A stretch of 25,881 nt of DNA, taken from a virus. Position 1 is the first letter of the stretch. Every line of letters begins with the position of its first letter. The translations under genes were made by a program, and so were the position numbers. Below are positions 16,601-22,041 of this stretch, piece by piece. The DNA lies in the IMG/VR virus record IMGVR_UViG_3300043409_000558, positions 1 to 25,881 of that record. One strand, given 5' to 3'. A model generated the notes under the pieces. That model searched no databases and was not told where the DNA came from. It saw nothing but the letters and a program-made list of their open reading frames with translations.

Positions 16601-17343
16601 AATTGGCGCGCATCGAGCGTCGGCAGATCGCCACGGCCAAGCATCGATCCAATGAATCCAGACTTTGCCCCGGCCACACCCTTCATCTTCTCCGCAAAAT
16701 CGCGGTAGTCATCCTTCGACCCGGTAATCGCTTGGTTCAATTTCCGCGACATGGCAGGCATGTTCTGAGCCGCATAGATCATCTGGTCTGTCAATTGATT
16801 GTGCTTGCCAAACGGCGCGAATTTCTGTCGTATGTCATTAAGTGCAGGCTGATGCACCATACCGCGCTCTGCCGCGTTTAAATAGTTCTGCCCCATGGGT
16901 GACCCCAGCCATTCAGCAAAGGCACCTTCTGGCCTCACCTCGTCGCCCGTGTTGGGTAGCTTCATGCCAGTCTTGGTGGCCGTAGCATGGGACAGCCCAC
17001 CGCGTCCAATGCTAGATTGTGTGATGGTGAATGCCTTCAGCAAGTCTCGTGGTGTCAGCCCCGCCTCTCGCGCTCGAGCCAATTGCTGGTTCATGAACTC
17101 GCCATAGTTCTTCTGAACGTAGTCGGGCACCTCGATGATAGGCATGTCCTTGCGGACGTCCTGCATCTTGCGCCACTTCCAATCTTCAATCTTTGTCGTC
17201 TTGGGATCGCGATACTTAGAGACGTCGCCACCACCCTTCATCAACGAAAGGCGCATCATATCCATGTCTGTTGGTGTTTCCACGGCTATTCTTTCATTGT
17301 GGTATGCATGGATTATGCCTTCGGTAATGCGGTAAGTCCACAA
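13684..17343 (-). CDS. very large polyvalent-type phage protein between terminase and portal
   Basis: Up to 1219 residues. The start is unresolved: TTG at 17343 (GGA nine bases upstream) gives the longest form, GTG at 17283 or ATG at 17265 are alternatives without good Shine-Dalgarno. Residues 60-325 hold one domain with FAPFGKH and AKSGFIGSMLGRGD then PTLDAR (226-246), recalling the helix-hairpin-helix plus Asp arrangement of HhH-GPD glycosylases. Residues 490-550 are a Pro/Gln linker. Residues 653-800 (GHRVGLRLDIPAYEDHGVWV, RHGDFYDRETMEPI, IGPLVLAKN) and 873-1140 (YSVGVPGDTSRGG, YAISHPELRDIETG, HPTYGHDI) match regions of giant polyvalent phage proteins. Gly-Gly motifs punctuate domain borders. 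Such proteins are thought to be injected with DNA. Overlaps the portal by four bases. Confidence 0.75.
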   Translation of the reverse strand: MWTYRITEGIIHAYHNERIAVETPTDMDMMRLSLMKGGGDVSKYRDPKTTKIEDWKWRKMQDVRKDMPIIEVPDYVQKNYGEFMNQQLARAREAGLTPRDLLKAFTITQSSIGRGGLSHATATKTGMKLPNTGDEVRPEGAFAEWLGSPMGQNYLNAAERGMVHQPALNDIRQKFAPFGKHNQLTDQMIYAAQNMPAMSRKLNQAITGSKDDYRDFAEKMKGVAGAKSGFIGSMLGRGDLPTLDARQLNLHSLPANVGIGSIMNRGKGQGAREAVDRLASRQSAMNLKIDPAMQPHYQHLAHHAVWDASGNNQTTHNDIIKAMRGYAEGGDVNNPFDYENPEHVTSVAGHVAKHKDFNKIPDVHKHMGEMLSAGTHKYLEDSRVQQGMRKAGHNAYYVREKTGKKMHPLTPNVIKKAVGGAVPSVNEMRAELATKNPTSLSDMTKIGAKEAPNMDIKEYLPPKNDGSPMPVGGVDMSQLQEGHQLLPQSLVPKQPPEGQPPQGAEQQGMPSPLGGGAPPPQAPSNILQMTPQGQAMNAMTPPKAPPKMADGGSVSWMPDNNAPFDINDDKLLKDGGQPPKVDVRPTVFDDKASRRNPKIEAAARALMEGDMKQKAYAKVVAKEKPVKPYEFIPKPATDKDAMRALHEPKKAKWRGHESWPAGHRVGLRLDIPAYEDHGVWVNSVHDESGGEKKLATSYGPVSSVRNAEFHGSPHKAVRVATGEQNKAPFAKIIGDLEHMTEDQAVKHFQKYFNHPDYRQVGYDPRRHGDFYDRETMEPITHAEHVVQIGPLVLAKNPKYGKREVYAKGGSAKPAKPAKPLYYGPSPTLSKADIEAHAERMARQTSGQENPTGKTLQQIAREKDLQVGIESSKKNETPIIDYGNLKGSYSVGVPGDTSRGGVMPSKNSNMESPEAGEYLKSIGFETLEQPVGLYGGKDYGAYGHPAGWASDLGASRGMFNVVKRLAKDNPEMDVYGHYHKMSPEALYHAVHMLDSVLAHHQPHKLPKEQIEQLNHLMRNVKLTTNKNDKPYPDFPGFENPSDIRLQAPFNSGMRKKIISMLGKEKYMAGGKQKLDDIIYAISHPELRDIETGAGGSSIIKFDPNRSLKESISPHPTYGHDIPSKLVGRTRYTTPADILAPRSMHNARQEIARMGKKVVPFNQAKMNIIREPIDEQYINQMGEYELAMKKRLGYKKGGKVNLSTNMDIMNLELSRKSKKAK

Positions 17344-17348
17344 CCTGC

Positions 17349-17373
17349 TAGTTCCATACCCGGTATGGAACTA
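17349..17373. other. 25-bp perfect palindrome over the terminase large-subunit stop codon
   Basis: TAGTTCCATACC (17349-17360), one central C, and GGTATGGAACTA (17362-17373) are exact inverted repeats. Bases 17371-17373 are the terminase stop codon. No T-run follows on either strand, so it is not a standard terminator. A protein-binding site or an RNA hairpin separating two genes in the same frame are the likely options. Confidence 0.85.
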
Positions 17374-18801
17374 AGCCGCATATGGATTTCCTTTGCGCTT
17401 CTTGTTGTGCTCGTCGGCATCGAAGATGTCATCGTCGTCGTAGTCGTCCCGCGGTGGAATATCAATGCTGATCCAGCCATAGTCGCGCAGGTATCTGAGC
17501 CCTTGGCTGATGCAGTCAACGAACTCGTCATGCGCCGTCTCAGGGAACGAACAGATCTGCGACACCATGCCCTCAGCCCAGTCACGCACGTAGCCGCGCT
17601 TCTTGCCGTGCTCTGGCACCCACACTCTTCCAGCTTTGATAATGTTAGCAACAATGCTAAGTCTCTGGGTCTTGTCGGCCCTGCCGGGGTTGTACCCGAA
17701 CACTGGCAAGTGAGCACGCTCCAAGTCCTGAATGAGCGAGATACCCGCGGCTTTGTCCTCCACCAGCAGTAAGTCCACGCGTTTCTTTTCCTTGCCTTCG
17801 CCGTACACCACCTCGTACTCTTCAATGATCTTGGGCCGCAGGTCTGGATACGTTAGCTTGTCCTGCCAGCAATCGATCACCATGACGCACATACCGCCGT
17901 CTAGGGGCTTGAAAGCACCAAGGGTGATACATCCAGTAGGGTCGTTCTCTTTGCCGTCCTTGTAGCCGCAATCGTAGCTCTGGATGATGTACTCAAAGCG
18001 TGGGAATGGTTTGCCGTCTGGCCACAGTCTGAACCAGTCACGCTTGACGATGCCGAACTCCTCACCGTCCAGAATTTCTGCGTGGATCTCTTGCCGTCCC
18101 AAGCGGGTGCCTTCGTACTGCAGGATCTGCTTCTGGAAGCTCACCGCCAAGTTTTTCAGGTTGTCATACGTGCTGGCGCGTGTGATCACCACATCGTCGC
18201 CTTCACGCTCGATCAGATTAAGCACCACTTCCTTTGGCTTGGGCGTGGTGGAGCATATGAGCTTAGTGCGCTTACCCAGTCGGATGCCGAATTGAATCAT
18301 GTCCCACGATTCTTGCAGGTAGTCCCAAGCGGCCAACTCATCGAGCCACCCGCCATGGAACTGTGGGCCGCGGAAGCGATCAGGCTCCGACGCCGGGATA
18401 CCCTTGATGAACGAGCCATTGATCAGCTTGATCTCGTGCAGTGCCTTGTTGTAGTCGGCCACCAGTTCTTTGGGGATTACGTTGAGAAGCCCTGAGTCGC
18501 CCTCAAAGCAGGTGCCCTTCACGTCACCGCTAGTAGGCGCGCTAACGAGCCAGCGTGTGTTGGGTTGCTCCCATGCCCACATGGCCAGCGTCTCAGCCGC
18601 CGCTCTGGTCTTCCCGGCACCACGGCCAGCCAGCATGAGCCATATGTTCCACCATTCACCTGCAGGCTCAATCTGGTGCTTGTGTGCTTCACTGCTGAGC
18701 CAGCGTAACTGCCAGTTGATGACGATCTGGTCTATTAGCGGACTGTTAGCGAACTCCTCACTGATCTGTGGGTCAGCAAGGATCTCGTCGAGGACACTCA
18801 T
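17371..18801 (-). CDS. terL: terminase large subunit (packaging ATPase and nuclease)
   Basis: 476 residues, ATG at 18801 overlapping the small-subunit stop (ATGA). The ATPase domain has Walker A AGRGAGKT (58-65), Walker B GGWLDEL with Asp154/Glu155, and the coupling segment STTPKP (184-189). The RNase-H-fold nuclease has SYDCGYKD (Asp277), VEDKAAG (Glu348/Asp349) and HDEFVD (Asp425 and Asp429). It pumps DNA into the prohead through the portal and cuts the concatemer. The LAGRGAGKTRAAAE form recalls GTA-like and other headful packaging terminases, although the packaging mode cannot be read from this alone. The C-terminus is acidic then basic (DDYDDDDIFDADEHNKKRKG). Its stop lies within a 25-bp palindrome. 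Confidence 0.93.
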   Translation of the reverse strand: MSVLDEILADPQISEEFANSPLIDQIVINWQLRWLSSEAHKHQIEPAGEWWNIWLMLAGRGAGKTRAAAETLAMWAWEQPNTRWLVSAPTSGDVKGTCFEGDSGLLNVIPKELVADYNKALHEIKLINGSFIKGIPASEPDRFRGPQFHGGWLDELAAWDYLQESWDMIQFGIRLGKRTKLICSTTPKPKEVVLNLIEREGDDVVITRASTYDNLKNLAVSFQKQILQYEGTRLGRQEIHAEILDGEEFGIVKRDWFRLWPDGKPFPRFEYIIQSYDCGYKDGKENDPTGCITLGAFKPLDGGMCVMVIDCWQDKLTYPDLRPKIIEEYEVVYGEGKEKKRVDLLLVEDKAAGISLIQDLERAHLPVFGYNPGRADKTQRLSIVANIIKAGRVWVPEHGKKRGYVRDWAEGMVSQICSFPETAHDEFVDCISQGLRYLRDYGWISIDIPPRDDYDDDDIFDADEHNKKRKGNPYAA

Positions 18802-19103
18802 TCCGCTTGTCGCTGTAACTTAATGCTCTTGAGCAACTCGCCAAACACATTGACGTTGTTCTCTACCACCAGTGGCTGTGTATCGTCACCACTGATTTGT
18901 ATGCTACTCAGGTCAGGTAATGACTTGCTTAGCAGTATCTGTATTGCCCTCATCTTGCTCGACGATATTTCTGTGTCATCTGCATCATTAAGTGCATGAT
19001 CTTCTAGTTTTTTTATCAATAGACTAACTTGGATCTTTTTGCGCACGTCGTCCTGATGGAGTTTGCCCATTGGGCGTCCAACTTTCTTTTTGTCTTCGGT
19101 CAT
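18798..19103 (-). CDS. terS: terminase small subunit
   Basis: 101 residues, ATG at 19103 with AAAGGA seven bases upstream. The start KKKVGRPMGKL is a basic GRP-type DNA-binding tail, followed by VRKKIQVSLLIKKLEDHALN and MRAIQILLSKSLPDLSSIQI, a helical pattern I recognise from small terminase or packaging proteins of podovirus-like phages. It would recognise the packaging site and load the large subunit. Direct adjacency and the four-base overlap with terL strongly support the call. It is shorter than many TerS proteins but normal for this subgroup. Confidence 0.75.
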   Translation of the reverse strand: MTEDKKKVGRPMGKLHQDDVRKKIQVSLLIKKLEDHALNDADDTEISSSKMRAIQILLSKSLPDLSSIQISGDDTQPLVVENNVNVFGELLKSIKLQRQAE

Positions 19104-19136
19104 GTTGCAGTCCTTTAACGCGCATACTTACAGCGC

Positions 19137-19322
19137 TTACAGGTCTAAGTTTAACAACATGTTTATGAGATTGTCTAGCTCTGGCTGTACCAGCAATGCT
19201 TGGTGTTCTTTGTCTTCGACTACCAGTGCCCATGCCTTCATGCTCTTGCACCAATACAGCCCAGCGTTGTCATAGCCCATCATTAGGCTTTGTAGCTGGG
19301 TGTAGTTGTCTAGATTACTCAA
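19137..19322 (-). CDS. small protein of unknown function upstream of terS
   Basis: 61 residues if started at TTG 19322 (SNLDNYTQLQSLMMGYDNAG), which overlaps the end of the coiled-coil gene; the next ATG pair near 19281-19286 would leave about 48 residues and has no better ribosome site. The rest, LYWCKSMKAWALVVEDKEHQ and a Leu/Asn-rich C-terminal helix, looks like a small alpha/beta domain. I do not recognise it. Its stop codon lies inside a short direct repeat ahead of terS. Confidence 0.5.
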   Translation of the reverse strand: MSNLDNYTQLQSLMMGYDNAGLYWCKSMKAWALVVEDKEHQALLVQPELDNLINMLLNLDL

Positions 19323-19518
19323 GGCTCATGCCCATGACGCGTTGCTCCATGAGTTTGTGTGAGCGGCGCAGTTGCTTGTTTTCTTCTTTGAGGCGATCGA
19401 TCTCTGAGCGCATGTGGTTCATGCGGCTGGAGGCTTGGTCGATCCAGTCCTTTACTTCTACGGGCATAGCAAATGTTTGTTCTTCTTTCTTTGCCGCGGG
19501 TTTTTTAGCTGTGGCCAT
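19315..19518 (-). CDS. small coiled-coil protein with Lys/Ala-rich tail
   Basis: 67 residues, ATG at 19518 with AGGA six bases upstream, the AGGA following directly on the stop of the previous gene. The N-terminus ATAKKPAAKKEEQ resembles basic histone-like tails; residues about 25-62 (DWIDQASSRMNHMRSEIDRL, KEENKQLRRSHKLMEQRV) form a clear heptad coiled coil. It may bind DNA or act as an oligomeric cofactor; no family is recognised. It overlaps the next gene by eight bases. Confidence 0.65.
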   Translation of the reverse strand: MATAKKPAAKKEEQTFAMPVEVKDWIDQASSRMNHMRSEIDRLKEENKQLRRSHKLMEQRVMGMSLE

Positions 19519-19525
19519 GATGATC

Positions 19526-19747
19526 CTAATAATGACGGTGGTGGGTGACGGCAACTTCTTGTGCGCGCATGAACTGAGAGCGGTTTAACTCGTAGGTCAG
19601 ATTCTCTTCGCCATTGAAGATGTACACGTCGAAGTATTCGCCCTGATTGTGCTCAGGGTCTGGCTCGATGCGATCATATGCCACAGTCACTGGGCCGAAG
19701 CCCAGATCTGTTGGCACACAGTGTTGGAATTGTTCTTGTGTGACCAT
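19526..19747 (-). CDS. small protein of unknown function
   Basis: 73 residues starting MVTQEQFQHCVPTDLGFGPV. ATG at 19747 is preceded by GAGGAGA five bases upstream; a longer frame in the same phase runs back through the preceding gene and is not used. The sequence is acidic and mixed alpha/beta (VAYDRIEPDPEHNQGEYFDV, FNGEENLTYELNRSQFMRAQ). No known domain. It sits ten bases after a 52-residue gene and seven bases before the coiled-coil gene. Confidence 0.6.
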   Translation of the reverse strand: MVTQEQFQHCVPTDLGFGPVTVAYDRIEPDPEHNQGEYFDVYIFNGEENLTYELNRSQFMRAQEVAVTHHRHY

Positions 19748-19757
19748 GGGCGTCTCC

Positions 19758-19916
19758 TCAGCAAATGATGATTTCGTCGTCGGTGTGGATCTCGCGCACG
19801 TCGTAGCTGATCTTGTCCAGCATTTTGTCGATAGCGGCATCCAAGGTGGCGGCGTACACCACGTAGTCGTGGCTGTGGCCAGTTTTGCTGATGACAGTGA
19901 GTGTGTAGTCTTGCAT
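19758..19916 (-). CDS. 52-residue protein of unknown function
   Basis: The frame MQDYTLTVISKTGHSHDYVV to EIHTDDEIIIC starts at ATG 19916 with AAAGGA seven bases upstream and stops at 19758, eliminating most of the apparent gap between its neighbours. The pattern beta-strand, VVYAATLDAAIDKMLDKI helix, beta-strand is that of a tiny alpha/beta phage protein. A good ribosome site and snug fit between neighbours support it as real; function is unknown. Confidence 0.65.
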   Translation of the reverse strand: MQDYTLTVISKTGHSHDYVVYAATLDAAIDKMLDKISYDVREIHTDDEIIIC

Positions 19917-19955
19917 GATGTTTTCCTTTGTTGTGTGTTTAATGATGGTGCCAAT

Positions 19956-20342
19956 TTAAAACGAAAAGTCGTGATACTTCTTGCGCTCACCAACACGCAA
20001 GCCGCCAACACCTGAGTAGACAAGGCGTCCGTTTTCATTGAAACGCATGCCACGCCATTGGCCATTTTTGTCTTTGCGGAAGTAACGCTTGTAACCGTCT
20101 GGGTTGGTGGTGTACTCGTAGTCTTGTGACTCGCTCATGCCGTTGTCATCAGTGCGCTTGTACGTGTCATCAGTGGCCACGATGTAGCGCTTCTTCATGT
20201 TGACCTCAACAATGGTGCCGGGGCTACGGTCAGTCCACGACAAGAAAGTCACGCCCATGCCTACAAACAATTCTGGTTCTCCCACCGTCATGCGGCTGTA
20301 GAGATGGTTCATTACGCTACCAGTTTGTGATCCGAGTTTCAT
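19956..20342 (-). CDS. conserved phage protein of unknown function
   Basis: 128 residues from ATG 20342, chosen over ATG 20348 because AAAGGA then lies seven bases upstream rather than two. The segments GSVMNHLYSRMTVGEPE, VGMGVTFLSWTDRSPGTIVE, DDNGMSESQDYEYTTNPDG and FRKDKNGQWRGMRFNENGR belong to a small phage protein family I have seen in many proteobacterial phages, without known function. It is the first gene after the promoter at 20384-20427, so it heads a transcription unit, with an expected leader of about 30 bases. Confidence 0.72.
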   Translation of the reverse strand: MKLGSQTGSVMNHLYSRMTVGEPELFVGMGVTFLSWTDRSPGTIVEVNMKKRYIVATDDTYKRTDDNGMSESQDYEYTTNPDGYKRYFRKDKNGQWRGMRFNENGRLVYSGVGGLRVGERKKYHDFSF

Positions 20343-20383
20343 TTTCATTTCCTTTAATAAACCTGCGACTTTGCAGTGATATC

Positions 20384-20427
20384 AGTATAACAAAAAATTA
20401 GAGTATTTTATAGGTGTTTGCCCTAAT
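20384..20427 (-). promoter_or_regulatory. extended -10 promoter with CYCTAAT element
   Basis: Reading the minus strand: ATTAGGG (20421-20427), then CTCTAAT (20397-20403), then TGTTATACT (20384-20392), which is an extended -10 (TGnTATACT). No good -35 hexamer is present, as is usual for extended -10 promoters. Expected start of transcription is near 20377, upstream of the gene at 20342. The same elements with identical CTCTAAT to -10 spacing occur at 24564-24583. Confidence 0.7.
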
Positions 20428-20524
20428 AATCGTTGTCCAGCAAGATCATGATCACAATGACGCCCATGAATATGATTCCACCCAAAGTCATTAGCAACAC
20501 GACCCAAGCAATTGTTTCAAACAT
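20423..20524 (-). CDS. 33-residue single-span membrane protein
   Basis: MFETIAWVVLLMTLGGIIFM followed by GVIVIMILLDNDY. ATG at 20524 has AGGAG seven bases upstream. Nearly the whole protein is one hydrophobic helix of about 25 residues with an acidic C-terminus (LLDNDY). It could be a membrane-active helper such as a lysis or exclusion peptide, but nothing beyond the helix supports a function. Its TAG stop is part of the ATTAGGG element of the downstream promoter. Confidence 0.65.
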   Translation of the reverse strand: MFETIAWVVLLMTLGGIIFMGVIVIMILLDNDY

Positions 20525-20533
20525 GTAATGCTC

Positions 20534-20938
20534 CTAGAGTTGCAGTTCCAACTGCCTGCTTTGCACAGGGCTTTTTTGCCACCAGCAAATGCGTGTTTTG
20601 AGGGCGCTCACGTCCCTCTGGCTAAGGTACTGAGTCTTGGCCTGTTTCGACTTCCTGACGCCATTTAGTTCAAATTTACGCCTCTCCATTGCCCTTAGAA
20701 AGCTGTTTGCGTCTATTCCAATAAAGCTTGCGTACAAAGGAAATATTGACTTTGAACTAAAAAAGAATCTCAACGAGTTAATTGCGTTGTTGTTCAAATT
20801 GCAATTGTTTTTTGTTTCCTCTTCCGTAGGCTTCATGCATAGGTCTTCGACGGCCATTGCAATTACACCTGCAATCAAATGTGCCGCACACCTTACTTCT
20901 TCTTCTACGCCTTCATGTGTGCTTGTTAAATCAATCAT
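20534..20938 (-). CDS. phage protein of unknown function
   Basis: 134 residues, ATG at 20938 with AAGGAG five bases upstream and an ATGA overlap with the 36-residue ORF before it. An N-terminal helix (EVRCAAHLIAGVIAMAVEDL), a polar Asn-rich linker, then RFFFSSKSIFPLYASFIGID and ANSFLRAMERRKFELNG, and a basic C-terminus. The middle segment resembles a helical module I have seen in phage proteins of unknown role and could be a DNA-binding helix-turn-helix. This is weak. Codons here are more A+T-rich than in the structural genes. Confidence 0.6.
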   Translation of the reverse strand: MIDLTSTHEGVEEEVRCAAHLIAGVIAMAVEDLCMKPTEEETKNNCNLNNNAINSLRFFFSSKSIFPLYASFIGIDANSFLRAMERRKFELNGVRKSKQAKTQYLSQRDVSALKTRICWWQKSPVQSRQLELQL

Positions 20939-21045
20939 GTGTTCTCCTTCTTTAATCTATCACTCAATTCCTGCAACGCATCGGTGTACTCTTTGAGGGA
21001 ACTACCGGGCCACCATGCTCTGGCTGTTTCTTGTTTCTCAATCAT
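20935..21045 (-). CDS. 36-residue ORF with overlaps at both ends
   Basis: MIEKQETARAWWPGSSLKEY followed by TDALQELSDRLKKENT. ATG at 21045 overlaps the previous stop (ATGA) and uses the AGGGGA five bases upstream; its own stop overlaps the next ATG (ATGA). It fills exactly the gap between two genes. The sequence is a short helix-rich charged peptide. Function unknown; the double overlap is the main evidence that it is translated. Confidence 0.65.
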   Translation of the reverse strand: MIEKQETARAWWPGSSLKEYTDALQELSDRLKKENT

Positions 21046-21749
21046 GCTTGTCCCCTTATGCTGTAATCTTTAAAAACTGTGCCTTTGGTTATATCGCCAA
21101 CTTTGTGCGCTTTAACCCAACAAGTCTTGCCTGTTGTTAGCCTTCGTAAATGCCCTCTACGGTCATGTTGCCTTGGGCTTGCGTGCGTACCTCCTTGATG
21201 TTCATTTTTAGGTTTAGAGGCTTCAACAACCACCGTAGTCCAATCGTAAACAGGCATCTTGCCTTCTTTAATTTTGCGTTGATTGGTAAAAGTTGTTTTG
21301 ATTGCTGGCTTATGTGATTGCACTGATTGAGACAAAGACTCAAGCCAATTGCCACAAAACCCAAGCAAGGTTTCTGCCATCTCTTTAGATATTTTTTCGC
21401 TGTCATTTACTGGGCCATACCGCAACATATCTCCTTCAATCAAATAAACCATTAGCGGAAATCTGATAGGCTTCTGCCCTGTTACTCCTTTCCATGTTGA
21501 AATAGTAATGCCCTCTTCGGGGTCAGTGCCAACAACCATAATAATAATGTCGTAAGAAACATGGCTTTTTGTTTTGCCACGCCAAACCACAATGTTTTTT
21601 TCAAACGGTGGGCGGTACTTCATCAGTGGTTCAGTTACAGCATGGCTTCTATCGTCAACGTAACCCGACAAGTCAAACCATTGAAGTTCGGTAGGGTCTA
21701 TGCCACCATCAAAAGCCATTTTTATGGTTTCACGAATTAAAGGTGTCAT
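21042..21749 (-). CDS. conserved phage protein with C-terminal SPRQHDRRGH motif
   Basis: 235 residues, ATG at 21749 in an ATGA overlap with AAGGGA five bases upstream. Residues 1-150 form a mixed domain starting MTPLIRETIKMAFDGGIDPT with an apparent beta core (NIVVWRGKTKSHVSYDIIIM). The C-terminus, HASPRQHDRRGHLRRLTTGK then CWVKAHKVGDITKGTVFKDY, is a signature I recognise from many phages of different hosts; its function is not known to me. It is basic, with potential nucleic-acid or metal contact through the His/Arg cluster. The last residues RGQA are encoded by the reused coupling junction. Confidence 0.7.
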   Translation of the reverse strand: MTPLIRETIKMAFDGGIDPTELQWFDLSGYVDDRSHAVTEPLMKYRPPFEKNIVVWRGKTKSHVSYDIIIMVVGTDPEEGITISTWKGVTGQKPIRFPLMVYLIEGDMLRYGPVNDSEKISKEMAETLLGFCGNWLESLSQSVQSHKPAIKTTFTNQRKIKEGKMPVYDWTTVVVEASKPKNEHQGGTHASPRQHDRRGHLRRLTTGKTCWVKAHKVGDITKGTVFKDYSIRGQA

Positions 21750-21994
21750 GCTTGTCCCTTTACCAAAAATTGTTTTATCTGTTCGTACACACCGTTTCTT
21801 GCGCTGTTGTCGTTTTCGTACTTTGTCCAGCCTGCATAACGCATCTCTGTTTCTGCTCGGCGTAGCAAGTCAAACGCCCTGTCAGCGTCTTTGACGATTG
21901 CGTCAACTTCATCTTGATGTGACCGCTTGAGGGCTTTAGTCAACGGGCTTGCCGACCATGCCTCAAAGTTTGCAGTTGAAAGTTTTTGATTCAT
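21746..21994 (-). CDS. small helical protein of unknown function
   Basis: 82 residues, MNQKLSTANFEAWSASPLTK at the start; ATG at 21994 overlaps the stop of a 16-residue ORF (ATGA). The body (RSHQDEVDAIVKDADRAFDL, then LRRAETEMRYAGWTKYENDN) is helical and charged. It ends LVKGQA, encoded by the GGGACAAGCATGA junction that also starts the next gene. No known family is recognised. Confidence 0.65.
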   Translation of the reverse strand: MNQKLSTANFEAWSASPLTKALKRSHQDEVDAIVKDADRAFDLLRRAETEMRYAGWTKYENDNSARNGVYEQIKQFLVKGQA

Positions 21995-22041
21995 ACATAC
22001 CCATCCATTTGAAATTTGAGTTTTGCTTCTTTTTCAGTCAT
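21991..22041 (-). CDS. 16-residue micro-ORF coupled at both ends
   Basis: MTEKEAKLKFQMDGYV. ATG at 22041 forms an ATGA with the upstream stop and has AGGGGA five bases upstream; the stop at 21991-21993 forms an ATGA with the next gene's start. It occupies the only gap between the two genes. It may be translated to carry ribosomes to the next start, or encode a functional peptide. Confidence 0.55.
   Translation of the reverse strand: MTEKEAKLKFQMDGYV

Noticed and set aside
17349-17373. Palindrome as a rho-independent terminator
   Set aside because: The arms are only moderately GC-rich and no T-run follows on either strand.
16987-17772. Plus-strand open frame of 261 codons
   Set aside because: It lies antisense to the end of terL and the start of the polyvalent gene, crosses the 25-bp palindrome, has no ribosome site and gives no recognisable protein.
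17313-17825. 170-codon minus-strand frame inside terL
   Set aside because: It is out of phase with terL, rich in Arg, Thr, Ser and Cys, and matches no family.
19526-20065. A 179-codon version of the 73-residue gene
   Set aside because: The upstream part is antithetical to two other genes (19758-19916 and 19956-20342) with their own ribosome sites; GAGGAGA fits the ATG at 19747.
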